Shown: positions 12,273 to 24,019 of the stretch, piece after piece
Position numbering within the stretch: position 1 is the stretch's first letter
Layout of the letters: every line of letters starts with the position of its first letter
Source of the DNA: Laburnicola sp. R22_1
Lineage: Eukaryota; Ascomycota; Dothideomycetes; Pleosporales; Didymosphaeriaceae
Direction of reading: 5' to 3'
DNA: 64,000 bases
Assembly (NCBI GenBank): GCA_014281115.1
Contig: JACONQ010000019.1
Span: 558,001 to 622,000 of the forward strand
Program-made: the position numbers and the translations under genes
Notes under the pieces: generated by a model
Database searches by the model: none
Seen by the model: the letters and a program-made list of their open reading frames with translations, nothing else
Told to the model about the DNA's origin: nothing

Positions 12273-14402
12273 TCGTGTTTGATCACGTAATGCACGCTAT
12301 CGCGTAATGCACGTTTTCGGCAATTTCCGCCCATCCACAACTTGAAGCTGTACAGCTTGTATATATTGTAAAATCGTCGGATTTTCTAGAGTAATAATCA
12401 GAAGAGCTTATTCAACAAATACAGCCCTTCTATTGGCTACCTGTAGCGCTCTGGGAGGCGTATTTGACGTGTGCGCGTCGTGGGCGCGATCTCGGGCATC
12501 TCGGGCTCGTCAACTTTGACAGGCTGTAACTCAGGCTGTACAAGCTCAATATCCTTTGGATTTTTTGCTGGAGGCTTAAGGCTATGTTGATTACCCTTTT
12601 GGGAAGCTTTGAGCTCATCGCGGAGTTGTTTTTCAATTGCGCGGGCCTCTTGCTTTTCTTGAGCTTTAATAGCCTTCAGCTCGCGCTTGCGAGCGCGCTC
12701 TGCTTGAGCCTGAGCCTTTTCAAGGCGTCGCTGTTGCAAGAGGGCTTGCTTTTCAAGCTTGCTCTGCTCTCTGAGCTGGCCTGGATGTCCTTTTGAAGCT
12801 GTATCTCCTTCTCCTCCGCGTCCTTTTGTGCCTGCCAGTCGCGAGCCCTCTGGACCTTGGCTGGCGACCAGAAAATCGCGCCACTGTTGTAATCCTCCGG
12901 CGTCTCGAGCGCCAGGGCCTTACCCGCTGGCGGCGCTTGCGCTTGTTAACGAGGGTCTCTTTGAGCTGAGTATTTTCGTGCTTAAGGATCTGATTTTTCG
13001 CTGAAATCGAGTGGAGCGTACGCGAGAGTTTGGCAGCCTGACTCGTAAATATCTCCAACAACTTGACGTAATAAGCCCTCGATTTTACGCCAGTCGCTGG
13101 CGCTAAGGACTGACGTGCTGCTCTTGCTTGAGCTGGGGCGCTTAGGCTCGCGAGTTTCAAATCGCTTGAGGATCCTGTTGGGATCTAAGGGCACGATCCT
13201 AGTAGCCTTAAAGGCCTTAAGGACTGTTGCTGACGTTAGCGCGCGCTCCCAGGCGGCCCAGAATATCCTGAAAAAGTCCCTCTTTATAATGCTGGAGAGG
13301 CCCTGGCAGGCGTCTATAAAGCTCGCGAGGCCGTTGCTGTACGCGCTCGCGAGAGGCCTGAAGACGCCCACATCCAGCGGCTGAAGCGTATGGGTGCTGT
13401 GAGGCGGAAATATTGCCAGCAGGATCTTATTGGCGTCGCAGAAATCGATAAAATCCTTTGTTACGTGAGATCCATGCCCATCAACGATCAAGAGGCGGTA
13501 CGACGTCCTTGCCTTTGCTTTCGTCTCGCGGTTAAACACCTGTTTGAGCCAGCTGAGCCCGATATCGTTATTGGTCCATCCTGAGGGCGAGGAGGAGAAA
13601 AAAGCCTTGTGGATTTCAGGGTTGAAATCCTGGAGCCAGGTGTCTTGTACGTTGCCAGAGGCTGCCTGATAAATGAGGGCAGGTGTGAGGGTAGAGCCGT
13701 CGGCGCAAATATAGGCTATTGAAGTTATCCACTTGCGATTGCCGTCCTGGAGCATTGATTTGAACTTCCCACGCTTGTATTGCTCGCGAGAAAAGACGCG
13801 CTTTGATTTAGAGAGGATTCTAATAAGAAATCCCTTCTTATCTATATTGTAAATATGGGGTGCGTTAACGTTGTATTGCTCGATTTTTTTAGCTAATAGC
13901 TTGAAGTATAGCGCGTACTTGAAGGCCGAATCAGCTCTGCGGCGTGAGGCGTTGATGCCGGATGTCCATCGCGATATTAAGTCGAGTTTGTGGCGCTCAA
14001 TGAAGCGCGACGGCTAGCAAGTCCTAACGTATTTTCCAGCTATTTCTGACGCGAAGTTTCGTATCATATAGCTTGTAGGAGGTAGCCCTCGCGCTGAGAG
14101 GTCTTGAATATACTGTACGAGCGTTGCTTCCTGCGTAGCGTTGAGCATTTGTTGATTTTCGAGCTTACGCGCCATCGATAGGGTTTTACTACGCGCGCGC
14201 CGCGACAGAGTTGACTGGCTAACCCCGAATCTTTTGGCAATTTCTGTATACGTAAAATGTTCTCCTGGTTTTAGCGATTCGATTACCGCAAGAGCCTCGT
14301 CGATTGGAGCCATATTGGTGGAGTTATGGTGGGTTGAATATTTCGCGATTTTGGTGGGGCGCGTGCATTACGCGATAGCGTGCATTACGTGATCAAACAC
14401 GA
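12273..14402 (-). mobile_element. Fot1/pogo-type element C nested in element B
   Basis: Near-perfect terminal inverted repeats begin TCGTGTTTGATCACG and contain two ATGCACG direct motifs. They span about 40 bp at each end (12273 and 14402). The duplicated target is TA (12271-12272, 14403-14404). The element is 2130 bp and noticeably GC-richer than its surroundings, so it is younger than, or less exposed to, RIP. Its transposase is on the minus strand. Confidence 0.93.
12437..14313 (-). pseudogene. Fot1/pogo transposase of element C with one stop and frameshifts
   Basis: ATG at 14313 starts MAPIDEALAVIESLK. The N-terminal helix-turn-helix (EIAKRFGVSQSTLSRR) and a CENP-B-like region follow. 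An in-frame TAG at about 14014 sits where Trp is normal in the family. The DDE_1 domain is well preserved: HIYNIDKKGFLI, then LLIVDGHGSHVTKDF, then HSTHTLQPLDVGVFRPL, so all three acidic residues are present. Near 13000 the frame shifts twice, into a coiled-coil-like segment (KNQILKHENTQLKETL) and then a Lys/Glu-rich tail ending at 12437 (RLPERYR). Apart from one stop and these C-terminal shifts the protein is nearly whole. Confidence 0.87.
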
Positions 14403-15044
14403 TAGGAGTCTACAACACCAAGCAACGCACGCGAGCTAGGCGCTCAGTCAACTCTAGTTCGTGAGCGGATTTAAAGGCATTAGGGATCCTCTCCTACCTT
14501 AGTTATCTAGTTGCTTAATTAGCTTATAAGAGGCGCTAAGAGAATAGCGCATTTAATAGTGCTTATGCGCGAGGAGATAGCTACTCTATAAAGGGCAAAT
14601 AAGGCAACTATAACGCGTAAACAGCGCAAAAAGAAGCGGATCTAAAAGCAAGACACTCTATTAAAGGCAGAGGGAGAGGATATTATTGCTTAAAAGGCTG
14701 TTGAGCAGCAACTAGAGGGAGAAATACAGCAAGGCAAGGCGCAGTTAGTTGCCAGCCGGCAGGCTTCTGCGCGCTGCAGGCGCTGTAGGGAGCCTGGGTA
14801 CAACTCGCGCACGTGTAAGAAGGCTTCTATAGATACTGCTTAATTTAGGATAGCTATTATATTAATAGAATATTAATGCGTTGTGAATTTATATGCTGCG
14901 AAAGGCTTAGAGACTTAGTAGAGTTCGTAGCTTGCTTATATTCGCAGCTCGCTTGTAAATACGTTACTAATAGAATATATTATATTAAGTTTAACTAATT
15001 ATATTTTTATTAGCTATAACTTATATAATTTTTATAGTAAATTA

Positions 15045-15173
15045 TGCTTTTTGGTAATTACTACCTTTTTTACGCTCTTTTTAATTACTAAGCAGAGGGC
15101 TCTGTTTTTTTATTATGTTATTTAAGATAAAAGCCTTTGTTATACTACTCCTAGATAGTTAATATAACGTCAC
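15045..15173 (-). mobile_element. Short S-family insertion, 11-bp target duplication
   Basis: The 129-bp copy reads as the reverse of the S consensus, ending near TAACGTCAC. The flanking ATAGTAAATTA is duplicated (15034-15044, 15174-15184). The same locus in hAT-2 (about 31290) has a single ATAGTAAATTA and no insertion, so the empty site is visible in this window. Confidence 0.85.
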
Positions 15174-15270
15174 ATAGTAAATTACTATAAAATATACTCT
15201 TATTATTATAGTAATAATTATTATACTTACTTATTATAGTAAAAGTATAGCTTTAGTATTAAATATATAT

Positions 15271-16605
15271 TAAAGATCTTCGTTATATTAAGATTCTAAC
15301 TAAGGTCGAATTCGCACTATACATAGAGAGGAGTAAAATAGAAGGCACTAAAACCTAGCACCTAGTATATAGTAGTAGTAACAAAATATATATAAAATAA
15401 TAATAATTTTATTATTAATATTTTGTATAGTAGTATTATTAATAGTAGTTAATAAATAGTCTTCTATTTAGTATAACTAAGTTATATATTATCTCTTAAC
15501 TAGTAGACTATTAGAAAGCTATAGTAGACTATAGAGTTATAACTATAAGAGTAGTGTAGGTAATAAAACACTTAACTATAGTTTAGTTATTATGCTTATA
15601 ATCTAGTAGTAGTATAACTATAGTTTACTATATATATATAGTATATAAAGTCTATCTTTTATAATATTAGTAACGCCTAGTATACTAAATTTTTATCTTT
15701 AACTTATATAATACTAAGTCTTTTAAATCTAACTCTTTATTATATATAGTAATATAACACCTTTTTAGTGGTCTAAAATTGCGTTATCTAATACCTATAG
15801 TTAAATAACTACTAGAGAATTTAAAACTAGTATAGATAATTAGCTAGGAAATATTAGCTATCTAGCCTACCTACTATAAGATAAGGTTTAAGAGGCAGGG
15901 CTACTAAAGAACTAAATTAATTATAATTACACTATGTTAAAAGTTATATCTAATAATTTATTTAAACTATATATATAACGTTATTTTATCTACCTAGGGG
16001 TAGGACGATAAAGGCTTTTATCTTAAATCACATAATAAAAAAGTAGGGCCCCCTGCTTAGTAATTAAAAGAGGCGTAAAAGGTAATAAAAAAGATTTAAA
16101 CTATATATAATTTTTATATAACTCTAAATTCTAAAGTGCTAAATTATTCTTTTATATAAAGATCTAGGAAGAGATATAGTAACCTTTATAAGAAAATAAT
16201 AGCACTTTACTATTATATTACTAGCAAGGCTAGAGAATAGGCTAAGATATAGTAGTAGGTGTTTATTAGAAAATAAGTAGATATTTCTTATATATTACTA
16301 GAGCGCGCGCGCGCAGCTATAGTAAAAAAAGCTCTTAGTAGTAGTTAAGATTATGCAGGCACATAAGAATAATAAGAAGTAAGGGTAATAGTAGTAGTAG
16401 AAGTATAGAAGAGATAGGCAGTAGTAGCAAGATTCTAGGGGAGTGGTATACAGCTTACTAGTTACGAGAAGAGATCTACTATAGAAGAGTAATAAAATAG
16501 TTAGATTAGTTACTATTATAATAATAATTATTATTATTACTATAAAAAATATTATTAAAGAAATTATTAATTATATAATATAGTAGTTAGTTAAATAGCT
16601 GGCTA
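15271..16605 (+). mobile_element. X-family element X1 (1.2 kb plus nested S copy)
   Basis: It starts TAAAGATCTTCG, the invariant X end, and is flanked by TATTAAATATATAT duplicated at 15257-15270 and 16606-16619. The unoccupied equivalent in hAT-2 is near 31380. It is heavily mutated. A degenerate ORF in the plus direction is collinear with that in X5. A 118-bp S element is nested at 15976-16093. Confidence 0.85.
15976..16093 (+). mobile_element. Short S-family insertion inside X1, 16-bp target duplication
   Basis: The 118-bp copy lies in the plus orientation, with the invariant end on the left and an A-run (GGTAATAAAAAAG) at the right. The 16-bp target ATTTAAACTATATATA is duplicated at 15960-15975 and 16094-16109. 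It interrupts the X1 ORF, so it is younger than X1. Confidence 0.88.
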
Positions 16606-16719
16606 TATTAAATATATATATTAAACCTAAATCTAAATACTTTACTATTTACTTAGTATCTATATATTTCTTATAGTACTTATTTACTAGCTATATATTC
16701 TTAGCCTATATAATAATCT

Positions 16720-16839
16720 TTTATAATTACCTTTTTACGCTCTTTTTAATTACTAAGTAGGGGGCTCTGCTTTTTTATTATGTTATTTAAGATAAAAGCC
16801 TTTATTGTACTACCCCTAGGAAGATAAATTAACGCCACA
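16720..16839 (-). mobile_element. Short S-family insertion, 13-bp target duplication
   Basis: This 120-bp reverse-oriented copy is flanked by TATATAATAATCT (16707-16719, 16840-16852). The hAT-2 counterpart near 31500 reads continuously across the site without an insert. The internal hairpin GCAG..CTGC around the run of C residues is conserved. Confidence 0.87.
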
Positions 16840-16872
16840 TATATAATAATCTATTTTATATAAATAATATTA

Positions 16873-18113
16873 GGAAGAGAAATATCGCAGACCTTTTAGT
16901 GTATAGTATAACGCCATAAGGAAAAGCTATAGGTGTGCTAAAAACGCATTAAAAAAAGGTAAAGTAGTAAGATAGGTTAGGCTAGAAACTATTTATTAGC
17001 ACGTGCAAATTAGCCCCTTATACTAATAATAAGGTAGTTAATTATAGTGTACTATAGTCTATAGATACTAAAGTTAAAGTTAAAGATAAAAATATAATGC
17101 GGCCTATATATAAAGTATAAAAATCTATAACTAGATATATTAAGTATTTATCTACCCTTATATATAGAGTATATTATTGTCTAAGACCTTAAGGTTACTA
17201 TCTATAATAGCCTTTCCTTAACTAAATAATACACTTTTTTATAGAGTAGGCAGTTATATGCCTATATATATATAATAAGATAGATAACACTAATAGTAAT
17301 ACTTAAGGTTAGTATTATAAAAGTTAAACACCTTCTAGTCTTACTAGTAGTATAGTAGTATAATATAAGTTGTGTGGCAAATAAATTACTATAGCCAGTT
17401 TGTCTTATTATAGTATTAGCTAATACCTAGGTACTCTAAGGACTATAGATTTTAACCTATAGCTTTCTCTCTACTATTATAGCAGTCTAGTCCTTAGCTA
17501 TATAGATAAACTAAACTAGAGCTATTTTAAAAAGTAATAGGCTAGATTTACTAAAGGTTATTAGAAATATATAAAATATAAGAAGCTCCTATTTAATTTA
17601 AAGGTTCTAAAGGGTTATTATATTAATAAATTCTACTAGGAATAAGTAATAGAGATATAGCGAATATATAAATACGCGCTTATATTATAAGACTTCTATA
17701 GGTAATAGGTAAAGTAAGGCTAGTAAAGTATGAGAGTACTATTTAGTATTAGGAGTAGGGAGCGCGTATACGCAGTTTATTATATATTATAGTAGTAGAG
17801 TAAAATAGAGGTTCTAAGTAGTTAATTATCTAGTAATATAGCAAAAGGTTAAAAGGTAGGTATTAATTATCTAGTAATATAGTAGGTGGATAGGCAGGTG
17901 GAGTGTTATTGTTGTAGGTTATCTTAGAAGCTAGGGGAGATATTAGAAAAACTTTAACGTACTCTAGGTTCTAAGGCTTAGCGCGTATATAATATAATAT
18001 TATATAATATTATGTGAGCGCTAGTAACGCAACAAAAAAACGTAGTAATTAAACGTAGTGAGGCTACTTAAAAACTAATAAGTGGAGGCAGTTTATACTC
18101 CTGCCTAGAAGAG
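16873..18113 (+). mobile_element. Z-family element Z1, 15-bp target duplication
   Basis: The 1241-bp insertion is flanked by ATATAAATAATATTA (16858-16872, 18114-18128). It starts GGAAGAGAAATATCGCAG and ends with a hairpin-capable stretch around GGAGGCAGTTTATACTCC. A decayed plus-strand ORF fills the right half (about 17630-18090); its stops are TAA/TAG where Gln is expected (readable: VECYCCRLS, EILEKL). I do not recognise the protein. Copies Z2 and Z3 are similar in length and reversed. Confidence 0.82.
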
Positions 18114-18296
18114 ATATAAATAATATTAATATTAGTATTTAGAGCTATTAGTATTTATTATATAATAGAAGTAAAGTATTATAAAGAAATATCTTTAAAT
18201 ATTCTAAGTAGAAAAGCCTTTATTACTATTTAGAAAGTACCTAGCATAATAAACTAAAAATATATATAGTGCTTATTTTTATTTTATACTATTTCT

Positions 18297-19407
18297 GTAA
18301 TGTGTATAATATTAATTCTACCTAGGGATAGGACGACAAAGGCTTTTATCTTAAATAACATAACAAAAAAAGTAGAGCCCCCTGCTTAGTAATTAAAAAG
18401 AATGGAAAAAGATAATTAGGCACAAAAAAAGCGCGTTTAAACTTATAAGCGAGCTTAGCGGTCTTGGCGCGAGGCTCCTATAAGTAAAATTTTCATAAAG
18501 AGGCTACTTAGAACTTTAGAGGATAAAACTTAGGCATAGCTACACTATAAGCTATCTCCTCTACTATCCTAATTATTGCAAATAATATAAGTTAATATAT
18601 TAATAGTTATATACTACTGCTATACTTATAAGTAGGATAAAGGTAATATATACTAGATACACTATTGCTCTATTACTATATTAACGTTGTCCTTAATAAA
18701 ATTCCTACTATTTCTCTACGTTCTACTATCTATCTAGGTATTAATATTATTTCCAAAGAAGTACTTGCTACTATTAAAGAGTATACACTATAGTTTCGCG
18801 CTACTACTACTAAGATAATAATGCTAGAGTTCTATCTATAAGATAATTGTCTATAGGAGTCTAGTATACCTAACTATTTAAAAGGCGATCCTTATATACT
18901 AGCTAGATTACTAGCTTATCTAGTTCTTAAAGACTAGTAAGCCTATATTCCCACTCTAGTAGAAGCAATTACTTCTTATTAGTAACAAAATTCTTTAGTA
19001 GGGGATGTAAGGAAATAATAAAGTGTTTATTAATAAGCTATAAGGTAGCAAGAGCGTTATATAAATCTATAAGATCCTTCTAGCTATTATTGCTATTATT
19101 ACTATTAAGTTAGCTTATTTAAGCGAGTATGCCGCGTAAGCGGCGTGCGAGCGCAGATAACTAATAATAGTAGTAGTAATAAGCTAGGTATACTATATAC
19201 AGCATAAGTAAATCTTATATAGGTTAGGAGCTTATAAGGTGTAAATAGGGTGTAAGTAAGTCTAAACTATTATCGCGTTATTAGGTAGTATTTAAGGTTA
19301 GTCTTTAATTAGAATTAGGTACTGTACATAGTATATAATAACCTTTTATCTTAACCTACTTTAATCTTAAACTAAAAAAAAGGTTAAAAAAGATATTTAG
19401 TAAGCTA
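18297..19407 (+). mobile_element. Full-length S-family element (S-long1), unknown ORF
   Basis: The 1111-bp copy is flanked by ACTATTTCT (18288-18296, 19408-19416). The first ~115 bp equal the short S copies, the first ~390 bp equal the copy at 23632-24019, and the rest matches the reversed copy at 40574-42040. After a ~400-bp leader, a plus-strand frame from about 18730 is coding-like, with stops only where Gln is expected. Readable blocks are LGINIISKEVLATIKEYTL, PNYLKGDPY and ARLLAYLVLKD. The right end is A-rich (CTAAAAAAAAGGTTAAAAAAG). I cannot assign the protein to a family. Confidence 0.78.
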
Positions 19408-19932
19408 ACTATTTCTTTAATAAAATAGTAAAATAGAAGTTTTTTAAATAAAGGCTTAATACTTTTTAAGCACTTTTTAATTTTCTTAAGTGTAATAGTT
19501 ATATATTATTAGAATATATGTGTAATAAATAGCTATAATAGTATACTACCTATCCTCTACCAGCACTTTTTTAGCTTAATAGGTAGTATTTAATATAATT
19601 TATAAGATGCTTTTTATATAGTTTTAGTAGCTAGTAGCTTTATTAATATTTTTTTACTAGTAGCTATTTTAGTATGTTTAAATAGTTTAGTATATTATTA
19701 TTATTATTAAGTAATTAAAATTATATAATGGTGAAGGCTATAAAATATTAAAAAAATAGCTAGGATAATAGTAAAGTAAAGTAGCTAAATAGGTAATAAG
19801 GTAAGTAAAGAAAACATACTAGTATTATTAGCGCTTTACTTATATATATAGGCCATTATAGCTACTTTTTATAATAATAATAATATTTCTATTATCTTTA
19901 TAATATTAACTATAGTTATTATATATTATTAT

Positions 19933-20431
19933 GAGCGGATAGGAAGCGTACTTTCGGGCGGCGTTGATCGCGATTTCGGCATTAGGGCTTAGGAGAATAG
20001 CGGGAAATAGAGCGGTAGAAGTCTTCTTAAGGTTAACTTTAATGCGAAAATAAAGCGTTAGTGTACCTATAGTATATAAGCTTCTACCTAGTATATATCT
20101 TATAAGTAGCACGAAACTCCTATTATAGCTATTGCTTCTAACAATATCTTTAGAGATAATAGTAGAGAAGGAAGATAATAGTTATAATAAGCATTTTTTT
20201 ATTTCTTCTCCTTACTCTAAACTAGTATAGCGATATAGCCTTACTATATTTTGCATATAGATTATTTTTTAGTTAAAGTAGACGCGCTAAGCTCGCTTAA
20301 TAAGCTTATACTAACACGCTAACCCCTTTTATTAAATACCTTAAAATGCTTTTCTGTATTAATAATAGTAGGAGGGATAACTACTATTATTATAATATTG
20401 TTATTAGAAATCTCTTAGTAGTAAAAAAACC
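19933..20431. mobile_element. Unclassified 499-bp insertion V, 12-bp target duplication
   Basis: It is flanked by ATATATTATTAT on both sides (19921-19932, 20432-20443) and absent from the equivalent hAT-2 position near 34010. The left third is GC-richer (GGGCGGCGTTGATCGCG) than surrounding DNA, and the right end carries a run of seven A. No other copy is seen in the window. The A-run and long duplication suggest a retroposed, SINE-like insertion. Confidence 0.7.
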
Positions 20432-20723
20432 ATATATTATTATTATACCCTGTACTATAGTATTTATTAAAAAAAGTCTCTTAATATTCTAAGGGCCTCT
20501 TAAGTAATAGTCTATAAATTTTAGTAAATTTTAAGTATAATAAGTAGAAAAGTCTTACTAAAGTAGTAATTATAGCCTTTTATTATACTATATACTATTC
20601 TTTTATAAACAAAGCTATATCCTACAACTATACTATAGTTAAAAAGAAAAATCTAGCTATAACCTTTTTATATATACTAGATCTATAAAATAAATATTAT
20701 ATAAATACATATAAAAGTAAATA

Positions 20724-21952
20724 TTCTTCCCCAGAGTTAATTTATAATATTACGTGATTCTAGGCCAGCTGTTTAACTAACCACTATGTTACATAATTAC
20801 TAATTTCTTTAATAATATTTTTACTATAATAATAATTATTATTATAATAGCAACTAACCTAACTATTTTATTTAACTCTTTCTCTATAGTAAATCTCCTC
20901 TTATAACTAGCGAGCTATATACTACTACTTAGGACCTTACTACTACTATCTATCTTCCCTATACTTTTGCTACTACTATTTATCTTTAGCCTTATTACTT
21001 ATAGTTCTTTACCTTAATAGTAGCCTAGATAATTGCTACTACTTTAATAAGCTTCTTATATTATTACTATACCTCTAGCGTTTTATATATTATAATAAAC
21101 TCTTTCTCCTCTTTACTTTAGTCTTTGCCCTTATAGTCCTTATTACCTTTATTTTTAATTATATTTTTAAGCTTCTATAGTATAATTTCTATATTGTGCT
21201 ATTATTATATTATAAAGGCTGCGTCTCTACTAATATTTAGATACTAAAAAAGTACCTTATACTTTAGAATTTAGAGGCACAAAGCGCAGCAAAATAGCCT
21301 AAAGATATTACTAATAAGGTACTTAAAAATAAGCTCTAGAGGCTCCTTTAATAATCCTTCTAGTTGCATAAGGTTGCTAAATCTCTAAGAATTATTCTTA
21401 ACTTTATTTAGCTAATTGTCTATACTCTAACTAAATTTAATAATAGCTATATTACTATAGGTATTAGATTTAGACATAATATTAGGTTCCTAGAAAGTTA
21501 TTATATTACTAGATATAATAGATAAGGAGATAAAGATTTAGTGTCCTAGGCGTCCCTAATATTATAAGAGACTTTATACGCTGTGCGTACAGCAAACTAT
21601 AATTATACTATAGCTACTAGATTGCGAGTATAATAACTAAACTATAGTTAAGCGTCCTATTACCTACACTACTTCTGTGATTGCAACTTTGCAGTCTACT
21701 ATAGCTCTCTAATAGTCTACTAGTTAAGAGATAATATATAACTTAATTATACTAAATAGCTAATTATTTATTAACTACTATTAATAATACTACTATAAAG
21801 AAAGTTAATAATAAATTATTATTATTATATGTATATTTTGTTACTACTACTATATACTAGGTACTAGGTTTTAGTGCCTCCTATTTTACTCCTCTCTGTG
21901 TATAGTGCAGACTTAACCTTAGTTAGAATCTCTACATAATAAAGATCTTTAC
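20724..21952 (-). mobile_element. X-family element X2, 14-bp target duplication
   Basis: This 1229-bp reversed copy starts near TCTTCCCCAGAGTTAA and ends at the invariant X end (AAAGATCTTTAC). TATAAAAGTAAATA is duplicated at 20710-20723 and 21953-21966. It is heavily mutated, and the ORF on the minus strand is recognisable only by comparison with X5. Confidence 0.83.
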
Positions 21953-22269
21953 TATAAAAGTAAATAGTTTATAAGCGTTTGTTTATCTAATATTTTATAA
22001 TTCTAGCTATTTATAATAGTAACTTAGTTATATTAGTGTAAACTATAGTTATAAAAGAGACCCTTTACTACTACTAACTATTATCTAACACTTCCTTTTA
22101 TATAAAAAGAGTTTTAATTTTACTATCTACTCTATAATAACTAAGTAATTAAGTAACTAAGTAACTAAACAATCCTATTATATTATAACTATAGTTCTAG
22201 ACTAGATTTAACTTAACTTATACTATAAAGATTATTAATATTAAAACTATTACTATACTACCTCCTAAA

Positions 22270-23535
22270 TCCTCCCTGGGGCTAATCCGTAATATCCCGT
22301 GATCCCAGGCCAGCTATTTAACCAACCACTATGTTACGTAATTAATAATTTCTTTAATAATATTCTTTGCTATAATAATAATAATAATAATAATTATAAT
22401 AGTAACTAATCTAACTATTTTATTACTCTTTTATAGTAGATCTTCACTTGCAACTAGCGAGCTATATATCGCCTCCTAGGACCTTGCTATTACTACCTAT
22501 CTTTTCTATACTTCTACTACTACTACTTACCTTTACCCTTATCCTTATTGCTTATAGTCCCCTACCTTAATAGTAGCTTAGATAATTGCTACTACCTTAA
22601 TAAGCTTCTTACACTACTGCTACACCTTTAGCGTTTTATATATTATAATAAACTTTTTCTCTCTTTTACTTTAGTCCTTGCCCTTATAGTCCTTATTACC
22701 TTTATTTTTAGTTAAATTTTTAAGCTTCTATAGTATAATCTTTATATTATACTATTATTATATTATAAAGGCTGCGTCATTTTTACTAATATTTAGGTAC
22801 TAAAGGACTATTTTATACTTTAAAATCTAGAGGTATAAGATATAGCAAATTAGCCTAAAGATATTACTAATAGGGTACTTAAAGATAAGTTCTAGAGACC
22901 TTTCTAATAATCTTTCTAGTTGTATAAGATTACTAAATCTCTAGAAATTATTCTTAACTTTGTCTAGCTAGTTATCTATTCCCTAACTAAATTTAATAAT
23001 AGTTATATTACTGTAGGTATTAGACTTAGACAAATATTAGATTGCTAGAAGGTAGTTATTACGTTGCTAAATATAATAGATAAAGAGTTAGATTTAAAAA
23101 TAATAGTATTATATATTAAAGTAAAGATTTAGTATACTAGACATTACAAATATTATAAGAGTAGACTTATATACTATGCATATAGCAAACTATAGTTATG
23201 CTACTATTAGATTATAAGCGTAATAACTAAACTATAGTTAAGCGTTCTATTGCCTATTCTACTCCTATAGTTATAACTCTGCAGTCTACTACAGCTCTCT
23301 AATAGTCTACTAGTTAAGAGATAATATATAACTTATTTATGCCTAACTATTTATTAACTACTATTATTAATACTACTGTGTAGAAAGTTAATAATAAAAT
23401 TATTATTATTTTATATATATTTTATTACTACTACTATATACTAGGTACTATGGTTTAGCACCTTCTACTTTACTCCTCTCTATGTATAGTGCGAACTTAA
23501 TCTTAGTTAGAATCTCTACACGATAAAGATCTTTA
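22270..23535 (-). mobile_element. X-family element X3, 15-bp target duplication with RIP differences
   Basis: The 1266-bp reversed copy begins near TCCTCCCTGGGGCTAATCCG. Its flanks are ATACTACCTCCTAAA on the left (22255-22269) and ATACTACCTTTTAAA on the right (23536-23550). The two differences are both C-to-T, showing that the duplicated target itself mutated after insertion. Confidence 0.83.
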
Positions 23536-23631
23536 ATACTACCTTTTAAAAGAATAGGCAAGATTAGAAATATAGTGTAAAAGCTAGGCTTAAGAAAGTA
23601 GGAAAGAGAAGAAAACTATAAATAGTTAGTA

Positions 23632-24019
23632 TGGAGCGATGGTGTATCTGGTACGTGTCACCCTCGTCCCACTACTCACAAGAAACATACCTGTCGATAT
23701 GTCGACTCGTGTTGTTTGCGACAATCTGGATGGCGGTTTGCGACTCGGGATGGCGGAGGAGAGATGGCTTGCAGCGTGGCCGCGCCGAAGTCTTATCTCC
23801 CCCAAAGTTCCAAGTGGCCTCTTCGTGAAGATTTTGCTTGTGGGAGCAGCCCCGCGCCAAGACCGCCAAGCTCGCTTAGCAGTTCGAACGCGCTTTTTTT
23901 TGTCATCACCTTTTTCACGCTCTTTTTGATTACTAAGCAGGGGGCTCTGCTTTTTTTATTATATTATTTAAGATAAAAGCCTTTGTCGTGCTACCCCTAG
24001 GTAGTTAATTTAACGCCAC
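23632..24019 (-). mobile_element. Unmutated 388-bp S-family copy
   Basis: It is flanked by ATAAATAGTTAGTA (23618-23631, 24020-24033). It carries the S invariant end on the right (TTAACGCCACA) and extends about 260 bp further than the short copies. Base composition is balanced: compare CTGGATGGCGGTTTGCGAC here with the mutated TAGATAGTAGTTTATAA in the copy at 40574-42040. Short frames here have no family match that I know; in the orientation of the long S copies this part is leader. Confidence 0.88.

Larger units (their letters stand above)
11050..14843 (+). pseudogene. Decayed Fot1/pogo transposase of element B, interrupted by element C
   Basis: The frame starts at ATG 11050 (MAQPTLIQ), runs to 12270, and resumes at 14405 after the element C insertion, ending at TAA 14841. 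Only a few stops interrupt the first part; those read are TAG/TAA. Visible motifs are the helix-turn-helix (AAATFNVPKSTL), the first catalytic Asp block (DTFNFDKTGF), the second (LLILNGHKSHNS, Asp replaced by Asn) and PHSSHLLQPLNVGCF (again Asn where Asp is usual). The C-terminal zinc-knuckle-like tail (RCRRCREPGYNSRTC) survives beyond the insertion. Both altered catalytic Asp codons fit G-to-A change. Confidence 0.87.
10987..14964 (+). mobile_element. Fot1/pogo-type element B, split by element C
   Basis: The left inverted repeat starts ACGTGTTTACAAGCGAGCTG; its complement ends at 14964 with one mismatch over 25 bp. TA duplications lie at 10985-10986 (shared with element A) and 14965-14966. 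Without the 2130-bp element C and its TA, B is about 1.85 kb. It lies immediately beside A, so A entered at the TA forming B's left boundary or the reverse. It is less mutated than A. Confidence 0.88.

Noticed and set aside
16565..16605. tRNA-derived SINE head at the right end of X elements
   Set aside because: A GTGGTTGGTTA-like A-box and weak B-box similarity exist, but the spacing and second box do not fit a tRNA and the end is opposite to the invariant end.
15960..16850. An 890-bp transposon using two S copies as terminal inverted repeats (also 18297-24019 and 39351-42040)
   Set aside because: Each S copy has its own, different target duplication and empty site, so they are independent insertions, not paired ends of one element.
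23631..23976. Several short open frames of 65-96 codons as host genes or effectors
   Set aside because: They lie wholly in the unmutated S copy bounded by a 14-bp duplication; the frames exist only because this copy escaped RIP.
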